A stretch of DNA of 11,656 nucleotides. It comes from Candidatus Buchananbacteria bacterium RIFCSPLOWO2_02_FULL_46_11b. GTDB taxonomy: Bacteria; Patescibacteriota; Patescibacteriia; Buchananbacterales; UBA6539. Of this stretch, positions 1 through 5,576 are shown piece by piece. Under the pieces are notes generated by a model. That model was not told the origin of the DNA, did not search any database, and saw nothing but the letters and a program-made list of their open reading frames with translations. The translations under genes and the position numbers were made by a program. Position 1 is the first letter of the stretch. Every line of letters begins with the position of its first letter. The stretch covers positions 1-11,656 of the forward strand of contig MHIR01000002.1 of assembly GCA_001817615.1 (NCBI GenBank). Direction: 5' to 3'.

Positions 1-212
1 ATATAGCATAATTTCTTGATACTACAATGATACATAATTTAAACAATTTTGTAAACGAATCTTCGGGGAGTTCCTTAAACTTTTCCGCGCACGGTGGGTG
101 GGGCAAGGAAAAGAATTTGTCCGCCGAAAAGCATTGCATTCCCCCCACAAAATCAGTGGACGGCGCTTTGCGCCGCCAACCAAAAAATCGGTCAAATTGA
201 AAAAAGTCAAAT
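1..212. other. Left-edge intergenic region, no gene supported
   Basis: I see no convincing gene here. Short open frames exist on both strands, but they have no recognisable domain and one set runs into the tRNA-Leu gene. The one structure is a 6-bp GC-rich hairpin with a three-base loop at 161-175 (CGGCGC / GCGCCG); no T-run follows it on either strand, so it is not a clear terminator. A direct repeat GTCAAATTG occurs at 191-199 and 206-214, the second copy overlapping the tRNA 3' end. Confidence 0.5.
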
Positions 213-299
213 TGGTGCCCGGAGCCGGACTCGAACCGGCAAGAGCTTGCGCTCACAACATTTTAAGTGTTGCGTGTATACCAATTTCACCATCCGGGC
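213..299 (-). tRNA. tRNA-Leu (anticodon UAA)
   Basis: Read on the minus strand, the sequence folds as a class II tRNA. The acceptor arms GCCCGGA and TCCGGGC pair, the T arm holds GGTTCGAGTCC, and a long variable arm (GAGCGCAAGCTC) is typical of leucine tRNAs. The anticodon stem CAACA/TGTTG encloses the loop CTTAAAA, giving anticodon UAA, which reads UUA. The discriminator is A and the 3' CCA is encoded (213-215). A clear promoter lies about 20 bases upstream. Confidence 0.97.
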
Positions 300-325
300 T
301 TGTTTCTTGTCTTTAAGTTATATTT

Positions 326-354
326 ATAATAAGATAAAATTGTCTTTATGTCAA
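326..354 (-). promoter_or_regulatory. Sigma70-type promoter of tRNA-Leu
   Basis: On the minus strand a perfect -35 TTGACA (354-349) is followed after 17 bases by TATTAT (331-326), which matches the -10 consensus at five of six positions. The predicted start near 319 leaves a leader of about 20 bases before the tRNA. The rest of the gap up to the next gene at 491 holds nothing I can identify. Confidence 0.8.
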
Positions 355-490
355 AGGCCGAAACCTGTATTTTAGTCCAAAACTGGCCTGAAGGTATTAT
401 CCAAAAGACGTGTTTAAACGGATAAATATAAAAGTAAATCAAGCCGCATTATAACGCGCATAATATAGTTGCTTAATTTACTTTCATTAC

Positions 491-964
491 ATGATACATT
501 TTAAAAAAAACAAAGAAATATATCTGATAGCTCAAAATATCCGCAGCTTATTTAATGTCGGCGCGCTTTTCCGCTCGGCCGATGTTTTCGGCGTCAAAAA
601 AATTTATCTTTGCGGCTGGACCGGCTTTCCGCCCCGAAAGGAAATCAGCAAGACGGCTTTGGGCGCCGAGGAGTGGGTTTTATGGGAGCGGCATTGGCAG
701 ACTCACTTGCTGATTAAAAAATTAAAAAAACAGGGAGTTAGAATCGCGGTTTTGGAAACCGGCAAAAAAGCCAAGCCTTTGCCAGAGTATCGACCCAAAT
801 TTCCTTTGGCTCTGGTGGTGGGCAGCGAGACTAAGGGAGTAAGCAAAAAAATTCTGGCTTTGGCCGATGATATTATCCAGATTCCCATGCGGGGCAAGAA
901 AGAATCTTTAAACGTGGCCGTCGCCGCGGCCATTGCTTTGTATGGTTTAAGAGTGGTAAAATAG
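491..964 (+). CDS. SpoU/TrmH-family RNA 2'-O-methyltransferase
   Basis: This 157-residue protein is a SPOUT-fold RNA methyltransferase, which uses S-adenosylmethionine to methylate a ribose 2'-hydroxyl in tRNA or rRNA. All three family motifs are visible. Motif 1 is N22-V-G-A-L-F-R28 with the likely catalytic arginine R28. Motif 2 is VVGSETKG with E113. Motif 3 is IPMRGKKESLNVAVAAAIALY with S139 and N141, which forms the knotted cofactor pocket. It is the bare catalytic domain, with no N-terminal RNA-binding extension. The length matches TrmL, but motif 3 reads more like TrmH/RlmB, so the target nucleotide cannot be assigned. The ATG at 491 is the first in frame and lies just before motif 1. 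No good ribosome binding site precedes it, and I see no convincing promoter. Confidence 0.92.
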   Translation: MIHFKKNKEIYLIAQNIRSLFNVGALFRSADVFGVKKIYLCGWTGFPPRKEISKTALGAEEWVLWERHWQTHLLIKKLKKQGVRIAVLETGKKAKPLPEYRPKFPLALVVGSETKGVSKKILALADDIIQIPMRGKKESLNVAVAAAIALYGLRVVK

Positions 965-979
965 CGGCATAATAATTTT

Positions 980-1008
980 TTGACAGAAAACTTTGGATTT
1001 GCTATAAA
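980..1008 (+). promoter_or_regulatory. Strong sigma70-type promoter
   Basis: A perfect -35 TTGACA (980-985), a 17-base spacer and TATAAA (1003-1008) form one of the best promoter matches in the window. The predicted start is near 1015, about 100 bases before the TTG start codon of the following gene. Confidence 0.8.
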
Positions 1009-1035
1009 GACAATAGCTGGAAAAAACTCAATAAA

Positions 1036-1098
1036 GCCCGCCTTCGCCCCTCGACTCTCTTTAAACAAACTTGAGACCGCTCGGGGCTACGGCGTGGC
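1036..1098 (+). promoter_or_regulatory. Folded 5' leader ending at a Shine-Dalgarno sequence
   Basis: The leader can form a long GC-rich hairpin. GCCCGCC (1036-1042) pairs with GGCGTGGC (1091-1098) with one bulged T; GCCCC (1046-1050) pairs with GGGGC (1083-1087); and TCTC (1056-1059) can pair with GAGA (1073-1076) inside. The stem ends one base before AAAGGAGG, so folding could affect access to the ribosome binding site. I do not recognise it as a known riboswitch. Confidence 0.4.
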
Positions 1099-1112
1099 AA
1101 AGGAGGTGTTCT

Positions 1113-1523
1113 TTGGACAAGATTGATGTTAATAAGGCCGAGGTTGAAGAAGAAATCAGCCGGCGATTGCCCCACAAAGAAAGTTTGTCTTATCTTTTGG
1201 CGGTTTTGGGCTTTCACCATTTTTGCGGCGAAAAAGACCGGGACGGCCTGGCTGATTTGGATCGCCGGGTTAAAGAATTGTCTTTGCGCTTCGGCGAGAA
1301 TATGCCCTTGCTGGTTAAAATGGAAAGCGGAATTCATCGCCCGGAATTTTTGGGCCGGGACCGGCAGTCCCGCACTTTATTTGAAGCCAAATACGAGGCC
1401 GGCCGCATTTTGGTCCAAGTCAAGACCAATCACCAGCCGGGGCTTGAGTGGCTGACGATTAAGGATCTTATTTCGCGCCTGCCCTGGCGGATTAGAATTA
1501 AGGCCATTTTTACGCCCCATTGA
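1113..1523 (+). CDS. Hypothetical protein, 136 residues, TTG start
   Basis: I do not recognise this protein. It is soluble and highly charged, with a helical-looking acidic N-terminal half and a C-terminal half containing FEAKYEAGRILVQVKTNH followed by a basic segment (RLPWRIRIKAIF). There is no signal peptide or membrane segment. I chose the TTG at 1113 because AGGAGG (1101-1106) sits six bases before it, an ideal arrangement. An upstream in-frame ATG at 1071 lies inside the folded leader and has no such site. The gene has its own strong promoter and its own terminator, so it is a single-gene unit. Real expression is well supported by these signals, but function is unknown. Confidence 0.7.
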   Translation: MDKIDVNKAEVEEEISRRLPHKESLSYLLAVLGFHHFCGEKDRDGLADLDRRVKELSLRFGENMPLLVKMESGIHRPEFLGRDRQSRTLFEAKYEAGRILVQVKTNHQPGLEWLTIKDLISRLPWRIRIKAIFTPH

Positions 1524-1527
1524 AGTT

Positions 1528-1557
1528 AGCCGGTTGCCTGAAGCGACCGGCTTTTTT
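1528..1557 (+). terminator. Intrinsic terminator
   Basis: GCCGGTTGC pairs with GCGACCGGC (nine pairs including one G-U) around the loop CTGAA, and six T residues follow (1552-1557). It begins five bases after the stop codon of the preceding hypothetical gene. Confidence 0.9.
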
Positions 1558-1563
1558 AAGCTC

Positions 1564-1591
1564 TTGCCAAATATATTATTTCTGCTATAAT
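1564..1591 (+). promoter_or_regulatory. Promoter of tRNA-Gly
   Basis: A -35 TTGCCA (1564-1569) is followed after 16 bases by a perfect TATAAT (1586-1591) preceded by TGC, an extended -10 element. The predicted start near 1598 is about 27 bases ahead of the tRNA. Confidence 0.8.
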
Positions 1592-1624
1592 CTTTTTAGT
1601 GGGCAACTTAATTGTCTCTTGAAA

Positions 1625-1696
1625 GCGGGTGTCGTATAACGGTTATTATGCAACCTTGCCAAGGTTGAGAAGGCGGTTCAATTCCGCTCACCCGCT
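1625..1696 (+). tRNA. tRNA-Gly (anticodon GCC)
   Basis: The acceptor arms GCGGGTG and CACCCGC pair fully. The anticodon stem CAACC/GGTTG encloses TTGCCAA, giving anticodon GCC. The T arm GGCGG-TTCAATT-CCGCT folds with one G-U pair, and the discriminator is T. The 3' CCA is not encoded (TTGA follows), unlike the tRNA-Leu in this window, so a CCA-adding enzyme must finish it. Confidence 0.96.
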
Positions 1697-1752
1697 TTGA
1701 AGAGATAATGAGAAAAAGTGTTTTTTTACAATAGAGAAACGGAGGCACAATT

Positions 1753-2784
1753 ATGAGAAATATGAAAAAACGACTCAAAAAAGAATCGCTGGTGCTGGGG
1801 AAACTGTTCAAGAAAATCGCTTCGCGCCTCGGGGCGAGCGTGTTTCTTGAACCCGAATGGGAAATTGCCGGGCAGATTACGTTTAAAAGCGGCAAAAAAT
1901 CTTACTTTCGGTATAATGCCCTTGATCTTAATCCGGTCGGAGCATCGGATATCGCCAAAGACAAAGATTACGCCAATTTATTTATGCGGCGGCTCGGTTA
2001 TCCGGTCGTGCCCGGCAGTAAAACATTCTTTTCCAAAGAATGGGCAAAAGCCATCGGCGCGTCCCGCCGCCTGATTGATGACGCTTATGCCTACGCGAAA
2101 CGTCTCGGCTTTCCGGTCGTGGTGAAGCCCAACAGCGGCAGCCAGGGTTCGGGCGTGGCGGTTGTTTATAACCGGCGCGAGTTCTACCGCGCCATGCGCG
2201 CCGTCTTCAAGCGCGATCGCGTGGCCTTGGTGCAAAAATTCGTGCGCGGCCGGGATTACCGGCTGGTTGTTTTAGACAATGAAGTGCTTTCCGCCTACGA
2301 ACGGATACCGCTTTCCGTGGTCGGCGACGGCAAGACGTCAATTATGCGGCTGCTTCAAATAAAGCAGCGCCAGTTTATCGCCGCCAAGCGCGGAACGCGC
2401 ATTAAGACGGACGATCCCCGCCTTGTTGAAAAATTGAAGCGGCAGGGATTGACGCTTCATTCAGTGCCGCTTCGCGGGGAACAGGTATTATTGCTTGATA
2501 ACGCCAATTTATCTTCCGGCGGCGACGCCATTGACGCGACCGCGAACGTTAATTCCGCTTTTCGCAAACTGGCGGTGAAGCTTACCGCCGATATGAATTT
2601 GCGCTTCTGCGGCGTTGATCTCATAGTTGACGGAAGCATAAGCGAATCGCCCGCGCCCGGAAAGCACTGGATCCTGGAAATCAATGCCGCGCCCGGGCTT
2701 GACCATTACGCCAAAACCGGCGAAGCGCAAAAGAAACTCGTAGAAGAGCTGTATTTAAAAGTTCTTCGCAACTTGGATCATTAG
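1753..2784 (+). CDS. ATP-grasp ligase, cyanophycin synthetase/GshF type
   Basis: This 343-residue protein is an ATP-grasp enzyme, a family that activates a carboxylate as an acyl phosphate and joins it to an amine. The lysine loop VVVKPNSGSQGSG contains K125. VQKFVRGRDYR (160-170) carries the adenine-proximal and arginine motifs. Metal ligands are D289 in CGVDLIVDG and E309/N311 in WILEINAAPG. The segments VVGDGKTSI and NANLSSGGDAIDATA are hallmarks of the cyanophycin synthetase and GshF (fused glutathione synthetase) branch. Unlike CphA there is no Mur-ligase domain, so it is not a complete cyanophycin synthetase; an amino-acid or peptide ligase with unknown substrate is the safest call. The ATG at 1753 has GGAGG seven bases upstream. 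It starts 57 bases after tRNA-Gly without an obvious promoter of its own, so it may be read from the tRNA promoter. Confidence 0.88.
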   Translation: MRNMKKRLKKESLVLGKLFKKIASRLGASVFLEPEWEIAGQITFKSGKKSYFRYNALDLNPVGASDIAKDKDYANLFMRRLGYPVVPGSKTFFSKEWAKAIGASRRLIDDAYAYAKRLGFPVVVKPNSGSQGSGVAVVYNRREFYRAMRAVFKRDRVALVQKFVRGRDYRLVVLDNEVLSAYERIPLSVVGDGKTSIMRLLQIKQRQFIAAKRGTRIKTDDPRLVEKLKRQGLTLHSVPLRGEQVLLLDNANLSSGGDAIDATANVNSAFRKLAVKLTADMNLRFCGVDLIVDGSISESPAPGKHWILEINAAPGLDHYAKTGEAQKKLVEELYLKVLRNLDH

Positions 2785-2806
2785 GCAAAAATAACCATTA
2801 GCCGCC

Positions 2807-2837
2807 AGCCGGGTCATTTTTACCCCGGCTTTTTTTG
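2807..2837 (+). terminator. Intrinsic terminator after the ATP-grasp gene
   Basis: AGCCGGG (2807-2813) pairs with CCCGGCT (2824-2830), and a run of T follows through 2836. It ends the ATP-grasp transcription unit just before the next promoter. Confidence 0.9.
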
Positions 2838-2849
2838 TTTAAATTTTTG

Positions 2850-2858
2850 TGGTATAAT
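2850..2858 (+). promoter_or_regulatory. Extended -10 promoter of the transporter/reductase/ligase operon
   Basis: TGG-TATAAT is a perfect -10 with the TGn extension, which can work without a strong -35; the -35 region here is only the T-run of the preceding terminator. The predicted start near 2865 gives a leader of about 150 bases before the first gene. Confidence 0.7.
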
Positions 2859-2911
2859 AGTTTTAATTGGCTTCAATGATATGCTTCATAATTATCAAAT
2901 AAAAACCTGGT

Positions 2912-2959
2912 CCGGCGATATTTGATTTCGGGATTTTTTCCGCGCCTCATTATTGCCGG
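2912..2959 (+). promoter_or_regulatory. Folded element in the operon leader
   Basis: CCGGCGAT (2912-2919) pairs with ATTGCCGG (2952-2959), eight pairs including one G-U, and an inner stem CGGGA (2929-2933) with TTCCG (2938-2942) closes a TTTT loop. It sits in the roughly 150-base leader of a presumed cofactor-uptake operon, where a riboswitch would be expected. I do not recognise it as a THF, FMN, TPP or preQ1 class. The rest of the leader is AT-rich. Confidence 0.35.
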
Positions 2960-3015
2960 CCAATCCGCTTAATGAATATTTTATTTATTAAATAATTTTA
3001 ACCAGCCAAACCACT

Positions 3016-3744
3016 ATGAAGTATTTCCAACAGCTTATGACAAAAAAAAATCTGCTCTTTATCGCCATTTTCGCGATTTTTGGATTTATCGCTTTGCAAA
3101 TTCCGGTAACGCAAGTGATGGGATCAAAAGTAAAGTTTACGGTTTATGACGCGTTCGCGCCCGTCGCCGGCTCGTTTATCGGAAGTATTCCCGGCGTCAT
3201 CGCCGTCTTTCTTATGCAGCTCTTTAATTTTCTGGTTCATGGAGCGCGGATTGAAGACGCCGGAACAATTATTCGCTTCTTCCCGGCGCTTTTTGCCGTG
3301 CTCTATTTCTCAAAAAAAGGGAAAATAAATCTCATCGTCCCCGCGCTGGCCATCGCCGCATTCATCGCGCATCCAATTGGCCGGATGGTCTGGTACTTCC
3401 CGCTTTTCTGGCTTATTCCCATTGCCGCGTATTTCTTTCGCGACCGATTTCTCCTGGCCCGCGCGCTTGGCGCCACCTTCACCGCGCATGCGGTTGGCGG
3501 CGCGTTATGGATTTGGGTTTTTGCGCTTCCGGCTCAAGTTTGGAATTCCCTAATTCCCGCCGTGATCGCGGAACGGCTGCTGTTTGCGCTTGGCATCAGC
3601 GGATCGTTTATTCTTGTCAACAACCTTCTTGGTCTCTTAGAAAAAAAACGTCTTCTGAACCTCGGCTTTTATATTGATCCGAGATATCTCATTCCATTTC
3701 TTCGCGATGAACAAAATGCGCCAACAACATCTCCTGCGAAGTAA
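3016..3744 (+). CDS. Membrane protein, probable ECF transporter S component
   Basis: This 242-residue integral membrane protein has about six hydrophobic segments: residues near 13-32, 45-72, 90-98, 108-122, 130-143 and 150-200. An N-terminal GSKVKFTVYDAFAPVAGSFIGSIPGV segment resembles the substrate-specific (S) subunits of energy-coupling factor vitamin transporters, which pair with shared ATPase and T subunits encoded elsewhere. The substrate is not readable. Its overlap with a RibD/DHFR-like reductase and the nearby CofE-like ligase suggests a folate, pterin or flavin-like compound. The ATG at 3016 is the first in frame; there is no ribosome binding site, and an ATG at 3037 is an alternative start. 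It could also be an unrelated small membrane protein. Confidence 0.6.
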   Translation: MKYFQQLMTKKNLLFIAIFAIFGFIALQIPVTQVMGSKVKFTVYDAFAPVAGSFIGSIPGVIAVFLMQLFNFLVHGARIEDAGTIIRFFPALFAVLYFSKKGKINLIVPALAIAAFIAHPIGRMVWYFPLFWLIPIAAYFFRDRFLLARALGATFTAHAVGGALWIWVFALPAQVWNSLIPAVIAERLLFALGISGSFILVNNLLGLLEKKRLLNLGFYIDPRYLIPFLRDEQNAPTTSPAK

Positions 3745-4249
3745 AACGCGTTTTATCGCTTTTGTGGCCGCCAGCATTGACGGACGCATTTCACTTTCAG
3801 AAAAGACTTTGCCGCGATGGACGAGCAAGGAAGATTGGCGGTTTTTCCAACGCTCACTTTCGCGCGCGGCGGCGGTTGTTGTCGGCCGCAATACTTATGC
3901 CGCGGTGGCGAGGCGATTACGCAAACGAGATACATTTGTTCTCTCAAACCGCTTGGGAGCGATGACGCGCCGAGGAAGCGTGACATTCGTGAATCCAGCA
4001 AACGTTGATCTGGCCTCCTTGCTTGCAAAATACAAGACAGTGGCCGTTCTCGGCGGCCAAGCGGTATACCGCTTCATGCTGGAAAGCGGACTTTTGGACG
4101 AAATTTTTATTACGATTGAGCCGCTTATTTTCGGACGCGGAAAGGAAATGTTTATTGGCGGCGCTAAAACAACGCGAGCAACTTTATTGTCCGTAAAACG
4201 GCTGAACCGCGCCGGTACGCTTTTACTCCACTATCAAATTAGCCGTTAA
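3707..4249 (+). CDS. RibD C-terminal/dihydrofolate reductase-like reductase
   Basis: This protein of about 180 residues has the fold of the NAD(P)H-dependent reductases shared by RibD and dihydrofolate reductase. Signature stretches in order are FVAASIDGRIS near the N-terminus, VVVGRNTYAAV, then VAVLGGQAVYRFMLESGLLDEIFITIEPLIFGRGKEMF, where the GG loop binds the nucleotide cofactor. It stands alone, without the deaminase domain of full-length RibD. Family members reduce a pyrimidine riboside intermediate of riboflavin synthesis or a pterin/folate; sequence alone does not decide. The frame is open from a TTG at 3674, but the ATG at 3707 (or 3716) is more credible and still keeps the whole domain. 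Its start lies 38 bases inside the upstream membrane-protein gene, so the two are very likely translationally coupled. Confidence 0.82.
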   Translation: MNKMRQQHLLRSKTRFIAFVAASIDGRISLSEKTLPRWTSKEDWRFFQRSLSRAAAVVVGRNTYAAVARRLRKRDTFVLSNRLGAMTRRGSVTFVNPANVDLASLLAKYKTVAVLGGQAVYRFMLESGLLDEIFITIEPLIFGRGKEMFIGGAKTTRATLLSVKRLNRAGTLLLHYQISR

Positions 4250-4254
4250 CAACC

Positions 4255-4995
4255 ATGATTATCCGACCAATTAAAACCCGAGTTTTTCAGGAAGGTGATG
4301 ACTTGTTTGATTTCGCCGCGGATTATGTTAAAAAATTACCGGAAAAATCGGTAATCGCGGTTACTTCCAAGATTGCCGCTTTAGCGGAAAGACGAACGGC
4401 GGTTATTAAAAACGCGAAAACCAAAGAAATATTAATTCGCCAGGAAAGCGAACTGGCGATTCCCGCAAAACCTGTTTGGCTGACGGTTAAAGACGGCATG
4501 ATCATGGCTTCCGCCGGAATTGATGAATCAAACGCAAACGGCAAACTGATTTTTTTGCCTAAAGACAGTTTTAAGACCGCTCATGATCTCCGTAATAAAT
4601 TGCGGCATAAATATAAGGTGAAATTCCTCGGCGTTTTGATTACCGACAGCCGCACTATGCCGCTTCGCGCCGGAGTAATTGGTTCCGCTATAGGCTATGC
4701 CGGTTTTCGCGGTCTCAAAGATTACCGCGGCCGGCCGGATATTTTCGGACGAAAGTTCAAATTTTCCCGGACCAATGCGGCCGATGGCCTGGCCGCCGCC
4801 GCGGTTTTAACCATGGGCGAAGGAAACGAGCAGCAGCCGCTGGCGATTATTGAAAAAGCGCCGGTGGAATTTTGCGATAAAATAGATCGCCTGGAGCTTT
4901 GCATTGACATTCAGGAAGACATGTACCGCCCGCTTTTTTCAACCGCGAAGTTAAAAAAACGGATAAGCGAAGCGAATAAGCTGAAGAGGCATTGA
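4255..4995 (+). CDS. CofE/FolC2-like gamma-glutamate ligase
   Basis: This 246-residue protein matches the coenzyme F420:L-glutamate ligase (CofE) family along its length. It has an N-terminal segment ending in KSVIAVTSKIAALAERR, a central LGVLITDSRTMPLRAGVIGSAIGYAGF containing the family's conserved TDS and R-x-G, then RPDIFGRKFKFSRTNAADGLAAAAVLTMGEGNEQQPLAII. CofE adds glutamate through gamma linkages to F420-0 using GTP. In bacteria without F420, members such as the chlamydial FolC2 are thought to glutamylate folate. No F420 synthesis gene is seen here and a DHFR-like reductase lies just upstream, so a folate-type role is the better guess. The ATG is five bases after the previous stop, and the terminator follows 12 bases after this gene. 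Confidence 0.85.
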   Translation: MIIRPIKTRVFQEGDDLFDFAADYVKKLPEKSVIAVTSKIAALAERRTAVIKNAKTKEILIRQESELAIPAKPVWLTVKDGMIMASAGIDESNANGKLIFLPKDSFKTAHDLRNKLRHKYKVKFLGVLITDSRTMPLRAGVIGSAIGYAGFRGLKDYRGRPDIFGRKFKFSRTNAADGLAAAAVLTMGEGNEQQPLAIIEKAPVEFCDKIDRLELCIDIQEDMYRPLFSTAKLKKRISEANKLKRH

Positions 4996-5007
4996 CTCCA
5001 TCAAAAA

Positions 5008-5040
5008 ATCGTCCCTCAATAAATTCGGGACGGTTTTTTT
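5008..5040. terminator. Bidirectional intrinsic terminator
   Basis: ATCGTCCC (5008-5015) pairs with GGGACGGT (5027-5034), eight pairs including one G-U. A T-run follows on the plus strand (5033-5040), and an A-run precedes the stem (5003-5008), giving a T-run on the minus strand. It therefore serves both the ligase operon and the convergent small membrane gene. Confidence 0.9.
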
Positions 5041-5056
5041 CGGTTGTCTTATTTAT

Positions 5057-5212
5057 CTATTCCGCCAGGGCCTGCCGGGCCCATTCCGGCGGCAGAATCG
5101 GCTTTTGCCATTCCTGATAAACCCAGGTCCAGCAGATGATTAAAACCACCAGAAGAATGGCGATTTTAAACCAGTCGCCCGCGGTTATGATTTTGCTGAT
5201 TTTGATGCCCAT
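5057..5212 (-). CDS. Small single-helix membrane protein, 51 residues
   Basis: The protein has a short N-terminal part (MGIKISKIITAGDW), one strong hydrophobic helix at about residues 15-33 (FKIAILLVVLIICWTWVYQ) and a short proline-containing tail. I do not recognise a family. The reading frame can extend 23 codons upstream to 5281, but the ATG at 5212 is preferred because a perfect TATAAT ends only six bases before it, which puts the transcription start on or next to the A of the ATG. The mRNA would then be leaderless. It faces the ligase operon and shares its terminator. Confidence 0.6.
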   Translation of the reverse strand: MGIKISKIITAGDWFKIAILLVVLIICWTWVYQEWQKPILPPEWARQALAE

Positions 5213-5218
5213 GGGTTT

Positions 5219-5227
5219 ATTATAGCA
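5219..5227 (-). promoter_or_regulatory. Extended -10 promoter giving a leaderless mRNA
   Basis: On the minus strand TGC-TATAAT is a perfect extended -10. The start codon follows after six bases. A weak -35 candidate TTGCTT lies 16 bases upstream (5246-5241). Confidence 0.65.
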
Positions 5228-5290
5228 TGGCGGCAGTAAAAAGCAATAATTTGGCCGATAAGTTAATAATTCCAAAGCCATTTATAACGG

Positions 5291-5531
5291 AAATTACAAA
5301 TTCAAAATCACAAATTCCAAACCCGCCTGCCCCGCCATTACCATGACTATTAGTAGTAGCTTTTTAGTTCTGACTTATTTGAATATACCTGACGGCAATG
5401 GCGGGCAGGCAAATTACAAGCACCAAATCACAAATTCAAAACGTGAAACTAAGGAGTTTTGAATTTTGACATTATAATTTGTTTGGAATTTGGTCCCGCA
5501 TTTTCAATGCGGGATTGGATTTGGTGCTTGT
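5291..5531. repeat. Nested inverted repeats in the spacer (MITE-like)
   Basis: This gene-free spacer is built from inverted repeats. GCCTGCCCCGCCATT (5325-5339) faces AATGGCGGGCAGGC (5397-5410) with one extra C. A perfect 14-bp pair, ACAAGCACCAAATC (5416-5429) and GATTTGGTGCTTGT (5518-5531), encloses 88 bases. Inside that are an 11-bp pair (5432-5442 / 5456-5466) and a tight hairpin TCCCGCATT / AATGCGGGA with a three-base loop (5494-5514). AT-rich words such as CAAATTCAAAA and CACAAATTC recur. The nested termini look like a small non-autonomous mobile or dispersed repeat, but no transposase or target duplication is visible. Confidence 0.6.
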
Positions 5532-5541
5532 TAGCAGGCAG

Positions 5542-5570
5542 TTGCTCAATTCGCCTTTCTCCTCTATAAT
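5542..5570 (+). promoter_or_regulatory. Promoter of the amidohydrolase, leaderless
   Basis: TTGCTC (5542-5547), a 17-base spacer and perfect TATAAT (5565-5570) precede the ATG at 5577 by six bases, so transcription should start at or next to the start codon. This is the same arrangement as for the small membrane gene at 5212. Confidence 0.75.
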
Positions 5571-5576
5571 ATAATC

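Noticed and set aside
161..175. Terminator of tRNA-Leu
   Set aside because: The hairpin is strong but has no T-run on either side.
94..375. Open frames across the left edge on both strands
   Set aside because: They overlap the tRNA-Leu gene or its promoter and have no recognisable domain or ribosome binding site.
1071..1112. ATG at 1071 as start of the hypothetical gene
   Set aside because: It falls inside the folded leader without a ribosome binding site, whereas TTG at 1113 has an ideal AGGAGG six bases upstream.
4255..4995. True coenzyme F420 biosynthesis
   Set aside because: Only the ligase family is seen; no other F420 gene is present, and the DHFR/RibD-like neighbour fits folate-type chemistry better. 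Not excluded by this window alone.
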